DNA from: Paenibacillus sp. BSR1-1
GTDB lineage: Bacteria > Bacillota > Bacilli > Bacillales > Cytobacillaceae
Direction of reading: 5' to 3'
DNA length: 64,000 nucleotides
NCBI RefSeq assembly: GCF_030403775.1
Contig: NZ_JAQMWQ010000009.1
Coordinates: 102,576-166,575, forward strand
In this document: positions 33,905 to 42,430 of the stretch, in pieces
Layout: each line of letters opens with the position of its first letter
Position numbering within the stretch: position 1 is the first letter of the stretch
Translations under genes and position numbers: made by a program
Notes under the pieces: model-generated
The model's database searches: none
What the model was told of the DNA's origin: nothing
What the model saw: only the letters and a program-made list of their open reading frames with translations

Positions 33905-34630
33905 TTATTTCACGCCTCCAATAACTTCGAGTGGTTTTGCATTTCCGTAAACTGGGCGTTCACGTTTAACAGGCTGGGCCCAGTTTACAGCATTGGTGAT
34001 AACACGCTGAATTTGTCGGTTATGATAGGTCGGATACGTTTCATGACCCGGCCGGAAGTAAAACACTTTTCCATTTCCGCGCTTGAAGGTACAACCACTG
34101 CGGAATACTTCCCCGCCTTCAAACCAGCTTGTAAAAATAAGCTCATCAGGCTGCGGGATGTCAAAGTGCTCCCCATACATTTCTTCCTTCTCTAATTCAA
34201 TATATTCAGAGATTCCTTCCGTAATCGGATGACTTGGGCTAACAACCCAAAGACGCTCTTTTTCATCGGCTTCACGCCACTTTAGATCACAGCTCGTTCC
34301 CATTAAGGTTTTAAAAATTTTAGAAAAATGGCCGGAGTGAAGAACAATCAGTCCCATACCATCAAGGACACGCTGCTGCACTTTTTGGACAATTTCATCT
34401 TTTACTTCGCCATGAGCTAAATGGCCCCACCAAATTAATACATCGGTACCTGCTAGCACTTCATCAGTCAAGCCATGCTCAGGCTCATCAAGAGTTGCCG
34501 TTCCTGTTTCGAATCCTTCTGCTTTAAGGAATTCTGCGATTGTACCATGGATCCCGTTTGGATAAATATCTTTTACTACCGGATTTTTTTGTTCGTGACG
34601 GTTTTCATTCCATACAGTTACTTTCAACAT
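33905..34630 (-). CDS. ThuA-like protein (trehalose utilisation family)
   Basis: A 241-residue class I glutamine amidotransferase-like fold protein. [12 protein letters not shown] at the N-terminus, [25 protein letters not shown] and [15 protein letters not shown] are the ThuA family blocks. In rhizobia ThuA and a Gfo/Idh protein ThuB are needed for trehalose catabolism through keto-derivatives, and more recent work links ThuA-like proteins to 3-keto-glycoside processing (recalled, not checked). AAAAGGAGTTG precedes the ATG. It is second in the five-gene cluster, 2 bp before the first dehydrogenase. Confidence 0.88.
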   Translation of the reverse strand: MLKVTVWNENRHEQKNPVVKDIYPNGIHGTIAEFLKAEGFETGTATLDEPEHGLTDEVLAGTDVLIWWGHLAHGEVKDEIVQKVQQRVLDGMGLIVLHSGHFSKIFKTLMGTSCDLKWREADEKERLWVVSPSHPITEGISEYIELEKEEMYGEHFDIPQPDELIFTSWFEGGEVFRSGCTFKRGNGKVFYFRPGHETYPTYHNRQIQRVITNAVNWAQPVKRERPVYGNAKPLEVIGGVK

Positions 34631-34739
34631 GAGTTACAACTCCTTTTAATCTTTCACTTTACCTACTATTTTAGAGAATAAGAGAATTAATGAAACAGCT
34701 TACATTGACACATAGGGTGGAAAATATTAAACAAGATTC

Positions 34740-35501
34740 TTATTGAGTTTTCAGCATCTTCAAGTAATTCAAACTGATTTCAATGCTTTCGAAGGGAGAG
34801 CGCCGGCTCATATCCTGCTCGACTATCCACCATTGAACGCCGTTTTCTGCCCCTGTTTTTAGTACTGCTTCGATATCAACACCACCTGTGCCTAGCTCCG
34901 CAAAAAATTGTTCTCCATCTGTTGTCATGTCTTTCAGGTGAATGAGCGGTAATCTATGTTTATAACGATTCATCCACTCCACCGGGTTTTCTCCCGCTTT
35001 TGTAAGCCAATATACATCCAGCTCCGCCTTCAGATTGTTCGCGTTTGTTCGATCAAAAATTCCTTCGAGTATGGTCATGCCATTGGACAGACGCTCAAGT
35101 TCAAAATCATGGTTATGATAGCAAAGGGTGATACCTTCCCTGCGGCTTGTTTCCCCCGCTTGATCCAAAATTGAAATAAGAGCTTTGTAATCTTCTTTGC
35201 TGCGGCGGTCTGGCATTAAGTAAGGGCACACCACATAGCTGCTTCCTATTATTTTCTGATCTTCAATAACCTTGAAAAGATTATTTTCCAATTCTTCCAG
35301 AGGTATATGACTGGCTGCAGCCTGAAGCCCAAGCTCATCCAATAACACTTTGACTTGTTTTGCAGTCAATCCGCCAAACCCAGCGAATTCAACGCCATCG
35401 AAGCCAAGCTCCGCTACTTTTTTCAAAGTACCAGCAAAATCTTTCTCGCATTCGTTCCGCAATGTATACAATTGTACCGCTATAGGAATCTTTGCCATCA
35501 T
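34740..35501 (-). CDS. Sugar phosphate isomerase/epimerase-like TIM-barrel protein
   Basis: A 253-residue xylose-isomerase-like barrel. AVQLYTLRNECEKDF starts the fold, and CYHNHDFELE, ELDVYWLTKAG, PLIHLKDM and WWIVEQD carry the expected metal and catalytic residues. It is the first gene of the cluster, 109 bp before ThuA. Two ATGs are adjacent; the second (35498) is better spaced from GGAGG. It is divergent from the AraC regulator, sharing a 120-bp control region. Confidence 0.83.
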   Translation of the reverse strand: MMAKIPIAVQLYTLRNECEKDFAGTLKKVAELGFDGVEFAGFGGLTAKQVKVLLDELGLQAAASHIPLEELENNLFKVIEDQKIIGSSYVVCPYLMPDRRSKEDYKALISILDQAGETSRREGITLCYHNHDFELERLSNGMTILEGIFDRTNANNLKAELDVYWLTKAGENPVEWMNRYKHRLPLIHLKDMTTDGEQFFAELGTGGVDIEAVLKTGAENGVQWWIVEQDMSRRSPFESIEISLNYLKMLKTQ

Positions 35502-35620
35502 CCAACCTCCATTACATTTCTTATTTGATTACATCTTATAAGGTGTACTAGCGAATAAACATAGATGATATAATGAAAACATCTACTATTTTGCTATTTT
35601 TATTGGAACTGAGTGAGTAT

Positions 35621-36397
35621 ATGACAACAAACATATTATTTTGCGGCTATTCTTATCACACAAATGGATATCATTCCCAATATAAATCCGGGTATCCGGT
35701 CTATCTTTTCCGCCTGCAAACAGAAGGGCTGTGCGAAGTTGTGGCAAAAGGGAAAAAAATAGAGCTCGGGAAAGGGGACCTCCTGCTCATTAAACCAGGG
35801 GACCACTATGAACTGCTGGTAAAGGAAGGCCAAAATAGTGGAGACTATCACTTGGGCTGTGAAGGTCCATGGATCGACGAATGGTGGAACCGCTCAGAAA
35901 AACCTGCTGTCTCCAGAATCGACCTTGATGAAAAACTGCTTACCTTATGGCGCCATATCATGATTGAAAAACGCCGGCCAGTTTCCAGCCAAAACGAAGA
36001 GCTCACAGGCTATTTGCTGCGGGCGCTCTGTTTATCTCTGGAAAGAGCTGCGGGCGAAACGGTCCCAACGTTCCATCATCCGTATACGGTTACACGGATG
36101 ATGCGCTACATCGAAGAACATGCCACACTCTCTTTCAGAGTGGAGGATGTGGCCCGGCATGCCGGCCTTAGCGTCTCCAGGTCCGTTCATCTTTTCAAAA
36201 GCAGCGTCGGGAAAACAATGATAGAATACATGCAGGAAATCAGGCTATCCGCGGCCATCGAGCAAATGAAATATACGACAATGACGCTAGAACAGATTGC
36301 TATAAATTGCGGCTTCGGAACCTACCCATATTTCCACAAAGTATTTAAAAAGAAGTACGGCATGTCTCCCGGAACCTACAGACGTCAAGATTATTAG
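35621..36397 (+). CDS. AraC family transcriptional regulator
   Basis: A 258-residue protein with an N-terminal cupin-like sensor (about 15-80, including LGKGDLLLIKPGDHYELLV) and a C-terminal double helix-turn-helix (about 165-258: LSFRVEDVARHAGLSVSRS and LEQIAINCGFGTYPYFHKVFKKKYG). I prefer the ATG at 35621. An upstream ATG at 35573 lacks a ribosome binding site and overlaps a TATAAT (35569-35574) that would be the promoter. It is divergent from the isomerase-ThuA-dehydrogenase cluster and probably activates it in response to the sugar. Confidence 0.86.
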   Translation: MTTNILFCGYSYHTNGYHSQYKSGYPVYLFRLQTEGLCEVVAKGKKIELGKGDLLLIKPGDHYELLVKEGQNSGDYHLGCEGPWIDEWWNRSEKPAVSRIDLDEKLLTLWRHIMIEKRRPVSSQNEELTGYLLRALCLSLERAAGETVPTFHHPYTVTRMMRYIEEHATLSFRVEDVARHAGLSVSRSVHLFKSSVGKTMIEYMQEIRLSAAIEQMKYTTMTLEQIAINCGFGTYPYFHKVFKKKYGMSPGTYRRQDY

Positions 36398-36491
36398 AAT
36401 AAGAGAAATTCATAATACTAAAAAACAACACGCAGTCGAAACTCTTAAAAAGCGAAGTGCTTTAAGTCTTTGCCTATGTAACAAATACAGA

Positions 36492-37319
36492 TTATTCCTT
36501 TACTGATCCAGAGGTTAAACCAGAAACAATCCTCCGCTGGAAAATCAGGACCATAATAACTAATGGGACACTTACCACTACTGTTGCTGCTGCGATTTCA
36601 CCCCATGGAATGGTAAATTGCCCCTGGAACATCGCAATTCCAATCGGTACGGTCTTATACTTTTCATCTGTGTTGATGGTAAGGGCAAAAAAGAACTCAT
36701 TCCATGCTGCAATAAAGACAAGGATAGCGGTGGTAAATATTCCTGGTACAGCAAGCGGCATAATGACTTTCCAGTAGGTTTGCATTAAGGAAGCCCCGTC
36801 TATTTTTGCCGCCTCTTCGAGATCCAAAGGAATTTTACGGAAAAACGTTACCAGGATCCAGATTGAGAGCGGAAGGGTGAATGTTGTATAAGGTATGATC
36901 AATCCTAAATAGGAATTGGTAAGCCCAAGATTCTTCAGGAAGATAAAAATCGGTGTTATCGTCGCAATTTGCGGAAACATGGAAACAGATAACACAATTC
37001 CAAGAATGAAGGTTTTCCCTTTAAAATCAAGTCTGGCAATGGCATAGGCAGCAAAAGAGGCCACGCAAACCGTGTACACAGTCGTCACGGTAGCAACAAC
37101 GGTACTATTCCATAAATATCGTAAAAACGGGTGGTCAACAAAAACTGAGACGTAATTCTCCAATGTTGGATGTGAGGTATATGGAGTAAATGCCTTGTCC
37201 CCAAACAATTCTGCAGCCGGTTTGACCGAACAAATCAGCATCCACAGGAATGGAAACATGACAACAAACACAAACACTACGAGAAACACATAAAAGAATG
37301 GACTTGCTTTTTTCTTCAT
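36492..37319 (-). CDS. Carbohydrate ABC transporter permease (MalG-like)
   Basis: A 275-residue inner membrane protein with six helices and the EAA loop (EEAAKIDGASLMQTYWKVIMPLAVPG) that contacts the ATPase. It belongs to the CUT1 sugar-importer class. It pairs with the MalF-like permease 26 bp upstream. There is no ATPase gene in the operon, which is normal in Bacillus, where MsmX-type ATPases serve many importers. It is the last gene of the LacI-controlled transport operon. Confidence 0.92.
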   Translation of the reverse strand: MKKKASPFFYVFLVVFVFVVMFPFLWMLICSVKPAAELFGDKAFTPYTSHPTLENYVSVFVDHPFLRYLWNSTVVATVTTVYTVCVASFAAYAIARLDFKGKTFILGIVLSVSMFPQIATITPIFIFLKNLGLTNSYLGLIIPYTTFTLPLSIWILVTFFRKIPLDLEEAAKIDGASLMQTYWKVIMPLAVPGIFTTAILVFIAAWNEFFFALTINTDEKYKTVPIGIAMFQGQFTIPWGEIAAATVVVSVPLVIMVLIFQRRIVSGLTSGSVKE

Positions 37320-37345
37320 GGTAAACTTCCTCCCTTAATCAATCC

Positions 37346-38710
37346 CTATCTGTCATTAAGCAGGTCTCTGCCCAAAAACTTGATATATATCATTGAAATG
37401 ATCGCTACACAGATAAACACAATGACAGAAAGAGCAGATCCATCACCAAAATTCGTTTGATTGAACATCACTTTATAAGCGAGGATTGAAATGGTTTCCG
37501 TGGAATTGGCAGGCCCGCCGCCGGTTAGAACATAAATCAGGTCAAAAACACGGAAGGCATCAAGCGTTCTAAACAGGAGTGCAACAAGTATACTTGACTT
37601 TAATAATGGTAATGTTATTTTCATAAATTGTTTCCATTTGCCAGCACCATCAATCGCGGCTGCTTCATAAAGTGAATCGGGAATGGTTTGAAGCCCTGCC
37701 AATAACAGCAATGACATATAGGGAGTGGTTTTCCAAACATCAGAAAAGATGACCGAAAACATCGCACCAGTATCTGTAACAAGCAGTTTCTCCATGTTAT
37801 CAACCAGCCCAAAATCGGCAAAAATTTTGGCGACTATCCCATTTTGCCCATCATATAAAAACTTCCACATCAGGGCGGAAACAGCAGTTGGAATCGCCCA
37901 TGGTATCAGGATGCTTGCCCTGATTATACCGCGGCCAAAGAAAGCTTTATTGATTAATAGCGCAATGGCTAATCCAAGAACTAGCTCAATTAAGACGGAG
38001 ATGATCGTAAATGTAGTCGTATTTCCAATCGCCTTCCACATTCTGCTTGTTGTTAGATTATCTTTATAATGTTGTAAACCGATAAAGTTGGGCTGAATGA
38101 GCGCATCCCCGAACCCAGCGGCTAAACCTGTAAGTTTCTTTTCTTGAGAAAACTTAATGGAAACGGACATTTTCTTAATTTTGTCATTTATTATTTTCGC
38201 CGTTTTTTCATATTCTTTTGCCATGTTTCTATCAATCTCAGTAATACTTACATCAGGGTTTACCTGTTCAAAATTCATTAATCTATCATTTATAGAATCA
38301 TATTTTGCGTTGATATTGGAATTCCTTTGAAGCTTTTTATCAAGTGACTGCAGTTTTTCCTTTATTGATTGAAGCTCTTCGGCGCCATTCCCATTCTTGA
38401 TTTCATTGTCAATGGCTCCGATTAAAAACGGATAGTTATTCAGATATCGTTCCAGGTTGAGGTTATAGCTTAAGTGGACTTCCGATTTTGTGGGATTGTT
38501 TAATTTTAAATCAAACAAACTAAAATAAAATGATTGCAATACAGGCCAAATCGCGATAAGAAAAATTAAAATCATGGCAGGTGCAACAAGATAATACCCT
38601 GCCGTTTTCTCAGTAAAAAGTTTTTTCCTTTTCTTTGCAGGGGTTACTGAATTCTTTATAATCGGTACTTGATTTTCATCTATCTCTACTTTCAGGGTAC
38701 TATTTTTCAT
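37346..38710 (-). CDS. Sugar ABC transporter permease (MalF-like) with large insertion
   Basis: A 454-residue permease, well above the usual 290-310. After a cytoplasmic N-terminus and helix 1 (about 39-66) there is an extra segment of about 130 residues (72-205). It is rich in Lys, Glu, Asn and Leu with coiled-coil-like heptads (LQSIKEKLQSLDKKL and later DRNMAKEYEKTAKII). Then comes a normal CUT1 permease core with five more helices and the EAA loop EAAAIDGAGKWKQFMKI. Topology puts the insert outside the membrane, where it could touch the binding lipoprotein. Partners are the flanking MalG-like permease and binding protein. Confidence 0.9.
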   Translation of the reverse strand: MKNSTLKVEIDENQVPIIKNSVTPAKKRKKLFTEKTAGYYLVAPAMILIFLIAIWPVLQSFYFSLFDLKLNNPTKSEVHLSYNLNLERYLNNYPFLIGAIDNEIKNGNGAEELQSIKEKLQSLDKKLQRNSNINAKYDSINDRLMNFEQVNPDVSITEIDRNMAKEYEKTAKIINDKIKKMSVSIKFSQEKKLTGLAAGFGDALIQPNFIGLQHYKDNLTTSRMWKAIGNTTTFTIISVLIELVLGLAIALLINKAFFGRGIIRASILIPWAIPTAVSALMWKFLYDGQNGIVAKIFADFGLVDNMEKLLVTDTGAMFSVIFSDVWKTTPYMSLLLLAGLQTIPDSLYEAAAIDGAGKWKQFMKITLPLLKSSILVALLFRTLDAFRVFDLIYVLTGGGPANSTETISILAYKVMFNQTNFGDGSALSVIVFICVAIISMIYIKFLGRDLLNDR

Positions 38711-38783
38711 GTTTCCCCCTCCTCCTTTAGCGATAAAACGGATTAGCCTCCAATCTGAAGGCTAATCACATGTCTCCATAGGG

Positions 38784-40097
38784 TTATTTTTTAAGGACTT
38801 CCTTCATTTCTTTTTCCATATTTTGCGCCGCTTGTTCAACTGTTTGCTCCCCTGCAATCGCTTTAGATACATTAATTTGAATAATCTCTGAAATTTCAGG
38901 GTAATTCGGAGCTACTGGCCGGGAAATCGCAGCACTTAAACCATCTACGAAGCCTTTATCAGCAAAGGTTGGGTTTGCTTTAAGAATCTCTTGATCTTGG
39001 TAAAGCTTTGTAATCGTTGGGGCATGACCGCCGTAAATTGCATCGATTTTTTGACCCTCTGCACCGGCCATGAATTTTAAGAATTCCCATGCTTCCTTCG
39101 GATGCTTGGAATACTTGTTGATACCTGCCATCCAGCCGCCCAGCGCCGCTGCAGATCCTTTGTCTCCTGCCGGAAGCGGCGCTACGCCAACTTGTCCGAC
39201 AATTTTAGACTTTTCCTTGTCATTTGCACTTGCATATTCATATGGCCAGTTACGTAAGAATACAGTTTGGCCTTCAATAAAGGCTTGGTCTGATTCTATT
39301 TCAGTAAAGGTTGTGACGTTGCCTGGTACTACATCGGACTTGGCGACTTCTACCAGCTTCTTCAATCCTTTGATGGCTTCAGGACTATTTACAGCGACGT
39401 TGCCATCTTTATCGATAAATGCTCCGCCATAGGAGGCAACAAATTCTACAGCGTTACATACAAGCCCTTCATACTGCTTCGATTGAAATACATAGCCGAA
39501 TTTCGTGTTGCCCTGCCCTTTCTTGGCCTTCGCCTGTGCCAATAGCTCATCCCACGTTTTTGGCACTTCATTTGGTTTAACCAAGTCTTTTCGATAGTAT
39601 AGTAGACCGGCATCGACAAATTTAGGAAGTGCCCATTGATTGCCGTTGAACTGAGCAGCCCCTAAGGCACCTTGGTTATATTCATTTAAATCGATGCCAT
39701 CCTGCTGAATGAAACGGTCAAGCGGAAGTACATAGCCAGCCTGGGCAAATTCGGCAGGCCAAATGACATCCATATCAATAACATCGATTTCAGAAGATTT
39801 TGCATTAAAAGCCGTAATATAGGCATCATGCTGCTGCCCGGTATCAGAAGGCATTTCCCGGAACTCTACATCAATATTTGGATGGGATTTTTCAAATGCT
39901 TCTACCATCTTTTCGGTTCCTTTTGTTACATCTTTACCGCGCGCATACACAATTTTAACTTTTTGCTCAGTTGCCGGTTTGTTTTTGTCCCCATCCGGCT
40001 TTTCCTTTGTGCTGGTTTGATCGGAACTACAGGCAGCAAGGGCCAACGATAATGTAGCAAATACGGCTATTAGTTTTGCTCTTTTCGACTTATTCAT
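38784..40097 (-). CDS. Extracellular sugar-binding lipoprotein
   Basis: A 437-residue solute-binding protein. The N-terminus is a type II signal with lipobox LAACSS (cysteine near 23), followed by a Lys-rich linker and a two-lobed CUT1 binding fold (VDVIWPAEFAQAGYVLPLD, YYRKDLVKPNEVPKTWDELLA). The general form matches trehalose/maltose-type binders (ThuE-like). TAGGGGGAAAA precedes the ATG. It begins 10 bp after the LacI gene and leads the transporter. Neighbouring ThuA and dehydrogenases suggest a disaccharide ligand, not proven. Confidence 0.9.
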   Translation of the reverse strand: MNKSKRAKLIAVFATLSLALAACSSDQTSTKEKPDGDKNKPATEQKVKIVYARGKDVTKGTEKMVEAFEKSHPNIDVEFREMPSDTGQQHDAYITAFNAKSSEIDVIDMDVIWPAEFAQAGYVLPLDRFIQQDGIDLNEYNQGALGAAQFNGNQWALPKFVDAGLLYYRKDLVKPNEVPKTWDELLAQAKAKKGQGNTKFGYVFQSKQYEGLVCNAVEFVASYGGAFIDKDGNVAVNSPEAIKGLKKLVEVAKSDVVPGNVTTFTEIESDQAFIEGQTVFLRNWPYEYASANDKEKSKIVGQVGVAPLPAGDKGSAAALGGWMAGINKYSKHPKEAWEFLKFMAGAEGQKIDAIYGGHAPTITKLYQDQEILKANPTFADKGFVDGLSAAISRPVAPNYPEISEIIQINVSKAIAGEQTVEQAAQNMEKEMKEVLKK

Positions 40098-40107
40098 GTT
40101 TTTCCCC

Positions 40108-41121
40108 CTATATTGAAATCGATTTCAATTTTGACATCGTTGAATCTCTAATTACCAGATCATAGGGTAATAGAATCTCCTGGTGCTTGGTGTCCTTTTT
40201 ATAGGCAATTAAATCAATCAGCACTTCCATTGCTGTCTTTCCTAATTCTTCGATTGGCTGCCTAATCGTTGTCAGGGAAGGTTCTACTACCTTGGCGATT
40301 GGCTGGTCATCAAATCCGATGACGGCAATATCATCCGGCACTTTTTTACCAAGTGCCTTTGCCGCCATGATCATTCCGGCAGCAACCTGGTCACTTCCTG
40401 TAAAGACAGCTGTAGGTGCTTCTCTTAAATTCAAAATCGTCCTTAATACCCTTTTGCCATCCTCAATATCGAAGACATTTGAAAACATCCATTCCTCTTC
40501 GACCAATAGTCCTTGATCTGCCATAGCTTTTCGGTATCCGGCCTGTCTATCCTTAGCCAAGTTGCTCTTATCGCCGCAGGTACACGCAATTCTCTTATGG
40601 CCTTGTTCTATCAAATGCCGTGTTCCTATGTAGCTGGCTTCAAATTGATTCATCCGGATGATTGGCACCTTGGTGTGTCTTTCATATTCATTGCATAAAA
40701 CCATGGGGCCGAACGCTGAAAATGGTTCAATTTGTTTCCACTCGTTTTCATAGGAAGTCAATATAAGACCATCTACTTGCTTTGTTCTTAATAGCTCCAG
40801 AAAATCCAGTTCCTTTTGTTTGCTATATCTCGTTTGGCAAATAAGTAACTGAAGTTGGTTCTTAGTTGCTACCATATCCATGGCTTCCAGCAAATAAGCA
40901 AAAAATGGATTAGTAAGCACTGGAACTAATATGGCAATCGTGTCTGTTTTTTGATTCCGCAGCCTTTGAGCAGTTGAATTTGGAACATAATTTAACCACT
41001 CCATCGCTTCGCGAACTAACCTTTTCTTGTCTTCTGTCACATTTGGATGATTATTAAGCACCCTTGAGACGGTAGCCCTTGAAAGCCCTGCTCTTTTTGC
41101 TACATCGGCAATCGTTGCCAA
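40108..41121 (-). CDS. LacI-family transcriptional regulator
   Basis: A 337-residue repressor with helix-turn-helix TIADVAKRAGLSRATVSRVL, hinge NYVPNSTAQRL, and an effector domain. It lies just upstream of, and co-directional with, the binding protein and permease genes. Palindromes built on GAAATCGATTTC occur at its 3' end and in its promoter region, so it probably controls itself and the transporter. A cre-type site in the promoter suggests added CcpA control. The inducer is unknown; the nearby keto-sugar-like genes point to the same substrate. Confidence 0.9.
   Translation of the reverse strand: MATIADVAKRAGLSRATVSRVLNNHPNVTEDKKRLVREAMEWLNYVPNSTAQRLRNQKTDTIAILVPVLTNPFFAYLLEAMDMVATKNQLQLLICQTRYSKQKELDFLELLRTKQVDGLILTSYENEWKQIEPFSAFGPMVLCNEYERHTKVPIIRMNQFEASYIGTRHLIEQGHKRIACTCGDKSNLAKDRQAGYRKAMADQGLLVEEEWMFSNVFDIEDGKRVLRTILNLREAPTAVFTGSDQVAAGMIMAAKALGKKVPDDIAVIGFDDQPIAKVVEPSLTTIRQPIEELGKTAMEVLIDLIAYKKDTKHQEILLPYDLVIRDSTMSKLKSISI
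40113..40128. promoter_or_regulatory. LacI operator inside the 3' end of the LacI gene
   Basis: TTGAAATCGATTTCAA is a perfect 16-bp palindrome covering the last codons of the repressor gene, 16 bp before the binding protein start. It is a likely repressor site between gene and transporter. Confidence 0.72.
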
Positions 41122-41168
41122 ACAAAATCCCCCCCTTTTCCCTCCTTTGTGAAAGACGTTTTCCTACG

Positions 41169-41184
41169 TTGTAATCGATTTCAG
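41169..41184. promoter_or_regulatory. LacI operator upstream of the LacI gene
   Basis: TTGTAATCGATTTCAG shares the ATCGATTTCA core with the operator at 40113, 48 bp before the LacI start. Likely autoregulatory. Confidence 0.6.
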
Positions 41185-41197
41185 AAAACGGTTACAA
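41183..41197 (-). promoter_or_regulatory. cre (CcpA) site
   Basis: The minus strand reads TTGTAACCGTTTTCT, which fits the cre consensus WTGNAANCGNWNNCW at every position. It overlaps the LacI operator by two bases. Glucose repression of the operon is the inference. Confidence 0.6.
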
Positions 41198-41348
41198 TAT
41201 CACTTTAATGGATTTGGAAAATAAATTCAATATTTTTTCAGAATAATCATATAATTCAGAACTATTTAGTTTTCCTAATTATATTGCTATGTTAGATATA
41301 TTTTACTAATAAAATTTACCCCCTTTGATTTTCATTTATAATGTCATT

Positions 41349-41498
41349 TTAATCTTTCATTTCCGGGGATTTAATTGTTAGCCCTGTACGAACAATGGAA
41401 ACATGGGGGTATACACGCACCTCATGTTCAGGGAATACATCTTCCCACTTTTCCCCATACTCTTCTCTCCAGGCTTTCGGATTTTTACTTCTTCTTTT
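41349..41498 (-). pseudogene. Possible Ger(x)C-type C-terminal remnant
   Basis: 49 codons open on the minus strand after a TGA, ending in TAA at 41349-41351, with no start codon. The text PKAWREEYGEKWEDVFPE and SIVRTGLTIKSP resembles the C-terminal end of spore germinant receptor C subunits (Ger(x)C). No other receptor gene is present. Identification is from memory of the family pattern and is tentative. Confidence 0.33.
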
Positions 41499-41538
41499 TC
41501 ATCCTAAAAACTCCTTATCTAGTATTGGTATTTTTGAA

Positions 41539-41634
41539 TTCGCTGATAAAACTCTTCTATCCGCTGATAAATGGGTTGGATTCGCTGATAAAAGCTTAAA
41601 ATCCGCTGATAAACCCGTTAAATCCGCTGATAAA
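41539..41634. repeat. 21-bp phased array of TTCGCTGATAAA, five copies
   Basis: Units (T)TCGCTGATAAA or TCCGCTGATAAA start at 41539, 41560, 41581, 41602 and 41623, exactly 21 bp apart. This is the reverse complement of the unit at 30.8 kb, so the two arrays face opposite ways and bracket the 30.9-41.2 kb sugar region. Confidence 0.95.
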
Positions 41635-41696
41635 GTGCACTTTTACACTTTTAGGGGTGTAAACTTTATTGAAAACAAATCTGCTTACGAAAAAAG

Positions 41697-41770
41697 CCAA
41701 AAAAAAGACCTAAAATGGGCAAGGATATGTACACAAAGGTACAAACTGTCCTTAACACATTTTAGGTCTT
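41697..41770 (-). terminator. Long terminator hairpin
   Basis: AAGACCTAAAATG (41705-41717) pairs perfectly with 41758-41770, and the stem continues imperfectly through AAGGAYA. On the minus strand it is followed by eight T (41697-41704). It would end transcription coming from the truncated gene upstream. Confidence 0.72.
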
Positions 41771-41854
41771 GCCTGCTAACCAGTCGCAATCCTGCATATG
41801 TTGAATTTCACATGATTATTCTAGGTTATTTGATCTTATCTATCAAGATTCGAT

Positions 41855-42244
41855 TTACTTATTTATGGCCACAGGTACATTCACATCATCAATGTTAATA
41901 TGTCCCCAGCCGCCTGTTTCATAGTCTACAACCTTGATGTATAACTCTTCGCCTATATAATCCGAAGCATCCCAGTAGACCCTTCGATAGGCTTCCCAGT
42001 TGCCGCCCGTTTCCTTCATTAACTCCTTGCAGTCTGAAGCCCGTACCAGTGCAATATAAAGCCTGTCGATATTTGCTCCGCCGCCGATAAGGAAATCGAT
42101 TTTTCCGTTGCCGCCTAACGCAAAGTTCGCAGATTTTAAGACGCCTGTCAGGGAATCTCCGCCTTTTTCCCCATTAAAGACCCATAAATGGTATCGATCC
42201 GGGTCCATTCGGTCTGAGGCCTGGTTAAATGGTTTGGAAACGTT
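41855..42244 (-). pseudogene. C-terminal fragment of a GH32/levanase-type protein
   Basis: The frame is open from 42244, after a TGA, to the stop at 41855. The first ATG (42208) has no ribosome binding site, and the frame reads back in phase through FNQASDRM, so the start of a larger gene is missing. IDFLIGGGANIDRLYIAL, RRVYWDASDYIGEELYIKVVD and TGGWGHINIDD are the jelly-roll sequences found attached to GH32 fructan hydrolases. It is probably the remains of a secreted levanase-like enzyme. It might still be translated as a 117-residue protein, but I consider it dead. Confidence 0.6.
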
Positions 42245-42248
42245 TCAA
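42234..42248. promoter_or_regulatory. LacI/CcpA-like palindrome
   Basis: TTGGAAACGTTTCAA contains the palindrome GAAACGTTTC. It does not fit the cre consensus exactly and sits at the broken 5' edge of the GH32 fragment. Confidence 0.3.
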
Positions 42249-42430
42249 CGTTTTTTTCAGAAAAATAAAATAATTTATTGAATTATTTTTCGTTCATTCT
42301 TGTTTTTTCATAAAAATTTTTCAGGAAGACAGCGCGCTTCTTTCTATCCATATATCCTTCTGACTCAACCTAACCGTTTTTGGTAATAAACAACTCACTC
42401 GTTTCTTATCAACAAGAGTTTTTGTATACT

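Noticed and set aside
41395..41898. Open frame of 167 codons with a repeating FADK/SADK heptad
   Set aside because: The heptad comes from the 21-bp DNA array read in frame. There is no ribosome binding site, and the frame runs through a terminator hairpin on the other strand.
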